This document shows positions 57,961 through 64,000 of a stretch of 64,000 bases of DNA, piece by piece. The notes below the pieces were generated by a model. It was not told the DNA's origin. It did no database searches and saw only the letters and a program-made list of their open reading frames with translations. Every line of letters starts with the position of its first letter. Position 1 is the first letter of the stretch. The stretch covers positions 38,882 to 102,881 of the forward strand of contig AJWJ01000012.1 in assembly GCA_000277445.1 (NCBI GenBank), in the 5' to 3' direction. The stretch is from Polysphondylium violaceum (lineage: Eukaryota; Evosea; Eumycetozoa; Dictyosteliales; Dictyosteliaceae). The translations under genes were made by a program, and so were the position numbers.

Positions 57961-60900
57961 ATGTACAAATACAACAGAGATAAATTTTTTTATCTCTTTC
58001 TTACATTAGCGCTAATACTTAGCTGCTCAGTATTGCATGCATATGATGAAATAGAACCTTTTATTGAATATAACTATGATGCGTGTGTATTCAAACATGC
58101 CAATTACACTATTGATTTATCAAATGTCTATGATATCTCCAACCCCACACTCACCGCCTCTTTTGATGCTGATGACAGCGTAAGTGTTTTTGATCACTTT
58201 TTTTTATTTTTTTTTGTTTTTACGCATTTTTTATAAATCTAACAATACAGATTTATTAATAATAATGATCATATTTAATTTAGCCCAACAACGAGAATAC
58301 AGCAAAGTTACACTTTAATTTATGTGGACAAGTAAATAACCAATGTGCCCAACACGGCGCATCTGTGTTGGCTTGTGCCAGCAATGGCGCCCAATCATTT
58401 AGTGAGAGAGGCGCACCTTATTTGAAAATAAGTGATGGCGTTGTGTCTTTGGGCATACCCTACAGAGGTATCAATTATGATTTGCAAGTAACTGTCGGAG
58501 AAAAGATGGAGATCACATTCCTCCATCGTTTGGTTTCTATCAAAACACCAGGAATGGTCGTCACCAAGAATGATCAACCATACTCTCTTCCCCCCAACAC
58601 CATTCCTCATCAACTCATTCCTATTCTCGCCGAAACAACAGCAACAACAGCTAGTAGAGCAGGTGCAAATAGCAGAATGGCTCCAGCTTCCGTAAACATG
58701 GGATTTTCTATCCTAGGTTCTCAACGTCGTTCACCTGCAGGAGCTACACTCCATCTCTTGATGAGCGATAGTTTCTATGATTCCTTACCAGAGACTTTAC
58801 CTGCAATGCAAATCCAAATGTATGATATCACCAAATATCACCATAATTGTACCAATATTCAAATCAACAGAGAAAACAAGACCACCACTTGCCAAGATAA
58901 TCCATTAGGTAGTGAAAAAATTGAGTATTATTACTACACTGTTATCTTTACATTTGGTAATAGTTATGGTTTTGGTACTATCTACTACAAGGCCCCCACC
59001 GAGTATTCAAGAGTTGCAATGACTGAAAGTGATTTTGATAATTGTATTTTCAAACAAAACGATACCATCATTGATCTCTCTTCTGACCAAAGATTATACA
59101 ACACAACCTACCAACTTGCCTTTAATGTACGTACATAACATGAATCTATTGATCTACCTTTTCTGAAATACTTACACCAATTCAAATATGTTAGGCTCAA
59201 ACTGATATTTTATTGAGTGTTTGTGGAAGTGACCCCAGATGCCCTATAGGCTCTGCATGTCTTTTAAATCTTCGTCCTTCTTATTATTCCTATCCAAATA
59301 GAACCGCATTCTTATCAATAGACTCAGAAGGCACCAAGTTATTGGTTCTTTTTTCAAATAACGGAACTGGTGGTACATTGGCTAGACCTTATCTTGTCGA
59401 AGTCAATGTTGGCCTCAAGAATCATAGTTATGCTGCCACCGAAACATCTTATGTCTTTACACCAGGTATGCTCGTCTCTAAGCCACTAGTGTACACTGTA
59501 ACTAGGGTTGAACGTGTAATTTCAGATACCTGCTTTTTGCTTTTATCAGATACTCATGTCCGTATTTATAATGAAACATTCAGATTCCAACATGATGTAC
59601 TTGGAGAGATAAACTTTAATTTATGTGGAACAAATCTTCAATGTAATAACTCTATGGCTTGTACCTCTGGTGGAGCCTATGGATTTAATATCCAAGATGT
59701 GTATATCCTTCAAGATGAATCCAATAGACTCTCATTGAGATTCAACTTTACTCAAGATGCTTTCAACTTTACCGTCGAAATTTCAACTGGACCCTATTCT
59801 GTTGTCTATCGTAATCAAGTGGTGTATGTTAAGACCCCAGCCCCACTCACACTTCAAGACAATCTTAGAGTCAATCTTGTTGAGCAAACCGTTCCTCTTT
59901 TAAACGGTGCCCAAGTTGTCATGTTTGGTGATTTTTACAAAGTATCGGGTGACCATGTTGTTAGAATTTCAAATCATTATTCTAAAAGACCTATCGAATG
60001 TAGATCCACCTTTGCAACAAACCAATCTATTGTTTGTCCAATTTACCCAAGAGGTTCCAGCCCAGGTCTCTATGATTTAGAATTATATACAAACAACGCT
60101 ATTGGTATTGTTTCCCTCAATTTTAGAGCTCCAAAGATTCTCTCTGAAGAACCTTTTACCCGAGCTGACTATGATCATTGTGTGTTTGCTCACAAGAATT
60201 ACACTATTGATCTTTCATTCTTTAGAAACTTTTCGGTCAATATTTCAAATGGTTATTCTGTAAGTATCAATCACTATACTTTCAAGACTCTCCTATAGTA
60301 TACTAATATATAAATTGTTTAGAATAATACCTTTGTCCTCTGCGGAAATAATACAAGTGTTTGTTCTGGAAACTATGCTTGTGGCGATAACGTCTACAAT
60401 GAAAGAAATGTAATTTTGAGAATAGAAGAAACCAGAATTGTACCAGTATTTGTGTTTATCAACTCTTCAAGCTCAGAGTTTACCAAACTTGATGTTATCC
60501 AAGATTCTCAACAAGATACTTTCCAATACGAGGATCGTACCGGATCAGGTCTCTTGACACCGAACTTCAAGATCTATAATACACTTTATTTAACCCCTGC
60601 TCAACCATTGGCTCCCCGTTTTGTAGCTTCCACTATGCGTCTTGTATTCCAATCCTTACCAATTAATAATTTGACCTCTGTCTCTGTGGGAATTTATGGC
60701 CAAGACAACAAGTACATTCGTGATTGTACACAATCTGTCATTAATACAGAGGGTAGTTATATCTCTTGTCAGGATAAGCCAACTGGCAAAGAACTCGATC
60801 AATCTACTTATTTAATAAAGGTAGATATGGGTTCCTATGTAGCCTATTCCTCCATTAGTTACTATGCACCAAAAGAAATCTCGAGAAACCTTATTGGTAA

Positions 60901-62308
60901 TGAAGGATGTGTGTTCACAGGAATGGGCTTAAAGTATACAATTGATCTTTCAAAAGAATATACCTCAACCAATGGTAGTTATTCAATTGATGATTTCAAC
61001 TTTAATCTCTGTGGAATGGGTGCTCATAGCAAATGTGACTCTATCGCTTGTAAAGGATCACAACAATTTACAGAGAGAACCCCATATCTTATGGTCGATG
61101 AAGAAGCTATCAAATTGCTAATGGTGTACTCTAATTATCAAGGTGACGAATATTCAGTTGAGGTGGCTATTGGTAATTCTGATCAATACATCAATGAAAG
61201 AGCTAGAATTAATACACCATTCATGATTATCAAGAGAATAATATCATTCACTGTGGATCCCTCAATCACTAGAGAAACTGAATCAACAATGACAATCAAA
61301 GGTGACTTTGTTGCTTCTTTAGCACCAAATTCATCAATTAGCGTAAAGATCTTTACAAACGATGGCCAATATCTCTATGATGCCACCAATATTAAACAAT
61401 CCCTAAACGATATCACTTGTCAAGTAAAGCCATATGGAAATGAGTCAGTGGCTCTTTTTTATCAAGTGGTTGTAGAGGTATTAAATTCCGCTTATGGTTC
61501 TAACTATTTCTATTTCCATCCAAAATCATCTCCACCATGTTCTCATGGTGATCGCGATACAACTAGAGGGGTTTGTATTTGTGCTCCAGGTTGGGTATCC
61601 TTCCGATGTTCGGGTCAACAAATTTATTCACATCCATCCATTGTCGCGCCAGCAATCGACCAACTCAACACTGGGTATCAATCACCCTCAGCTGATACAG
61701 ATTTCACAATTGATTTCAATAGCTATGCAAGCACAAATGCCTTTGGATACCTTATCCAAAATACAGCAATAAGATCTCTATCTCACATCAAAGCCACCTA
61801 TGGCCAACAAACAGTTTCATTCTCATCTAAGTCATTCAAGTATGATGTCGTATTCTCTCCAGCCATTGCCCCCAATAGCACTACTGTTACGGTACTCGTT
61901 TATGATAGAGTAGACGTACCAATTTACAAATATGCTTCATCAATGGCCACCATCAAACTCAGTAACTCTGAAGCCTCTGACAATGTTGAGGCTATATTTG
62001 AAATCTCCAACAGCAAAGCAAAAGCAATGTATTCAAATCTGATTTTGCCAGACAAAAACTCTATCAGTATTTCAGGAGCATTAGGAGACCACCACGGAGC
62101 ATTGTTTTCGGTTAGTCCAATATACACAATCAATGGCCAAGTATCCGAATCCCTCGCCCGTGTTAGAATCCTCACCGCTCGTGATGCATCACAATTACTC
62201 GAATATAAGAGTACATCTGTATATGTATCTGTTTTAGTTCCCAGCACCCCTAATAATTCAGATATTTTTGAAATAATTACAACATTCAATACATACGCTC
62301 TTTACTAA
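57961..62308 (+). CDS. Large secreted modular protein: MRH-like repeats plus EGF-like segment, four exons, 1370 aa
   Basis: Exons read 57961-58179, 58284-59126, 59195-60259 and 60323-62308; all three introns are phase 0. A signal peptide (FFYLFLTLALILSCSVLHA) is followed by about five copies of a module: (D)xCVFxxxxYTIDLS, a variable stretch, FNLCG, CxxxxAC, and a strand ending in a (V/I)EV segment. This layout resembles mannose-6-phosphate-receptor-homology domains, which bind glycans. Between modules are IPT/TIG-like strands. Near 61530 there is an EGF-like segment (CSHGDRDTTRGVCICAPGWV and RCSG), then a beta-rich C-terminal part. I see no membrane helix or GPI signal at the end (FNTYALY), so it is probably released. 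ComC-like adhesion proteins of dictyostelids have a related plan. The ligand is unknown. Confidence 0.78.
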
Positions 62309-62699
62309 ATAAAATTAATCAACTTTTTTTGATAGTTGATCGCTCTTAAAACTAATTATTGGATTTGTTATTATTTTTGTTTGTCTCATAAAGCTCCTCA
62401 ATGGTAATTTTCAAGTTGCGAATATCGATGGTTATTCAGATTTTAAGTATAATAATTAAAATAAAATTGTTTGGAACATATTCTTTGGGTTGTCAAAGAT
62501 ATAAAATTTTCATGGACTAGCATTATCCTATTGAATTAGATAAATTATGTGGTATCTTTGAATAAATCATTGCAACATTTTCATCTAATAACTTTTCCGG
62601 TGTGCCAAGTGTTTTTTGATATCTAATAATACAATGATTTTTAATAAACAATGATATAAAGATATTATCTATCTATCTATTTAAGGATAATCTAGATAT
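62309..62699. other. Intergenic region before the retroelement
   Basis: AT-rich. It includes TTTTAATAAACAATGATAT near 62640 and TATTTAAGGATAATC near 62680, both of which also occur around 12.1 and 12.6 kb. No gene seen. Confidence 0.45.
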
Positions 62700-64000
62700 A
62701 ACAATGGTGCTTCATCAATGTCCTCTCGGCACTAGAGTACCCTCCTTCGAACTGGAAAACCTATACTTGGACACCCTATAATAGTTAACCCACACAAATT
62801 CCCTCTAGCTTTGTCCATAGTCCTACATAAACTCTGGATAAACTATTCTGCATCGCTATACGGTGGGAAGGACTCAGACTGGATGCATAGCTATACTCCC
62901 ATGGTGCATAGCTATACTCCCATGGTGCATAGCTATACTCAATGTCGACTACAAGATTCTGTCAAAAATGATCAACAACAGACTACTCGAATTCCTCCCC
63001 AGGGTGGTCGGTATGCACCAGAATGGTTTTGTCCCAAGCAGATTCATAATTTATAACATTCTCACAGTCAATGAAGCAATTGAAAGGACGTTAAAGGAAG
63101 GCTCTACCGGAGTTGTAACTTTCTACGACTTTACCAAAGCTTTTGATTCTGTCTCTCATTCAGCAATAGGTAGGACTTTGAAACACCTAAAAGTGCCACA
63201 TCAATTCTATGAACTGATCATCTCTCTGGTGAATGCTCCTGCACAAGTACTTGTTAACGGTCAGAGATCACCTGAATTCAGAATCGAATCAGAAACGAGA
63301 CATGGAGACCCCATGTCACCCACTCTCTTGGCCCTGGCTATCGAGCCACTCACCAGAATGATTTTAAACGACAGCACAATTTAGGGTATGGCTTTATCCT
63401 CAAAGAAGGGCGCCAGACCAATTGATATCAAGCTATCCATGTACGCGGACGACACCTGCTCACTGTGCAAGACAATCGACTGGTCCAAAAGCTTTTCAAA
63501 AGGTTCAAGGGAGCCACAGGCCTAGAGATCAACCTTTCAAAGTCATCCCACCTTCTCATTAACCTAAAGAATCATGCGAAATCTCTCCCCTTTGCCATAT
63601 CGCCACAAGAGAGGTAGCTAGGCTCACAGATCTCCTTCAGAGGTATCGTTAACGACTTTGACACAACCATTAGTTCTGTCAAGAGCTCATTGATCATGTG
63701 GAAGAACGAAGCAGTTACACTCAGAGCCAGACTATCCTTCATACCTATTCCAAATTCACTTACAAAGGATACTTCTCAAATCTGTCCGCCAACCAAATTG
63801 AGGAGCTTGACAGGCTTGCGATATGGTTCATGTGCGCACCACCAAATAAAAAACTTGACCTGAAGACTAGACTAACAATGAGGAAAGAGAGAGCTGTGTC
63901 TCCTTTCTCAAGGGGTGGGCTAGGTGAGTGGGATCTCAAGAAGAGAATTGATTCACATAAAGCCTGGCTCTACAACAGATTCCTATGTAATAGGAATGAA
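62700..64000 (+). mobile_element. Degenerate L1-type non-LTR retroelement (TRE-like), running off the window
   Basis: Encodes pieces of a reverse transcriptase in the order seen in L1-clade ORF2: NVDYKILSKMINNRLLEFLP, then HQNGFVPSRFIIYNI, FYDFTKAFDSVSHSAIGRTL, RHGDPMSPTLLALAIEPL, MYADDT (YADD at 63442-63453), KATGL-like KGATGLEINLSKSSHL, and a C-terminal block (SPFSRGGLGEWDLKKRIDSH). It is dead: a TAG sits between the GDP and YADD motifs (63382), the frame shifts near 63480-63490, another TAG follows near 63616, and a second frame shift comes near 63770. A 21-bp tandem repeat interrupts the start. The left boundary is uncertain. A related relic lies beside tRNA-Thr at 11.3 kb. The composition is clearly GC-richer than the host spacers. 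Confidence 0.88.
62885..62940 (+). repeat. 21-bp tandem repeat, 2.7 copies, inside the reverse transcriptase frame
   Basis: Unit GCATAGCTATACTCCCATGGT at 62885 and 62906, with a third partial copy at 62927. The unit is 7 codons, so the RT frame is kept and IAILPWC repeats before NVDYK. Confidence 0.95.

Overview
The window is nuclear DNA of a dictyostelid social amoeba. The base composition is very AT-rich. Introns are short (about 55-90 bp), GT-AG and AT-rich, mostly with GTATGT or GTAAGT donors. Proteins carry long Asn, Gln, Ser, Thr or Asp runs, and intergenic DNA is full of A and T homopolymers. Other dictyostelid traits are an hssA/2C/7E-like small protein, a GPI-anchored extracellular Cu/Zn superoxide dismutase, secreted Pmp-type repeat proteins, and decayed non-LTR retroelement pieces beside a tRNA gene. 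The species cannot be fixed from the sequence alone. I joined exons by hand from splice sites and frame continuity, so exon lists are inferred gene models.

Layout, left to right. 0-6 kb: exonuclease 1 (minus) diverges from the diphthamide enzyme Dph2 (plus). 6-11 kb: a class A DnaJ chaperone, an orphan type I membrane protein and a secreted Cu/Zn SOD. 11-13 kb: tRNA-Thr(AGU) with retroelement relics on both sides, then an inverted-repeat-bounded segment holding a His-rich open frame. 13-16 kb: a protein with a bacterial Hcp-like (type VI secretion tube) domain, then palindrome-rich DNA with tRNA-Ala and tRNA-Asn. 16-26 kb: a HEAT-like orphan, a myotubularin, a Pmp-repeat membrane protein, an RGG-rich CHTOP/ALYREF-like protein and TRAPPC5. 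26-33 kb: a WAPL-like cohesin regulator, the hssA-like gene and a three-RRM protein. 33-45 kb: a Clu-domain/LRR protein, an arginine methyltransferase, the WASH subunit FAM21 and a tiny three-exon KGD4/MRPS36-like gene. 45-50.5 kb: 5.3 kb with no convincing gene. 50.5-62 kb: an N-rich protein with a possible PB1-like C-terminus, an F-box-like protein, an RPA34-like Pol I subunit, a second Pmp-repeat protein and a large modular MRH-like/EGF secreted protein. 62.7-64 kb: a broken L1-type reverse transcriptase running off the end.

Most genes are unrelated neighbours, as usual in eukaryotes. The main exception is a shared promoter element. The octamer ACGAACGA, usually following an A-run, lies 28-76 nt upstream of the start codon, in the coding orientation, in four genes: Dph2, the HEAT-like protein, the arginine methyltransferase and the RPA34-like Pol I subunit. 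I found no other copy. Two of the four act in ribosome synthesis or translation and a third (PRMT) has links to RNA metabolism, so the element may mark a growth or ribosome-biogenesis regulon. The second strong observation is the Hcp-like domain in an intron-bearing amoeba gene.
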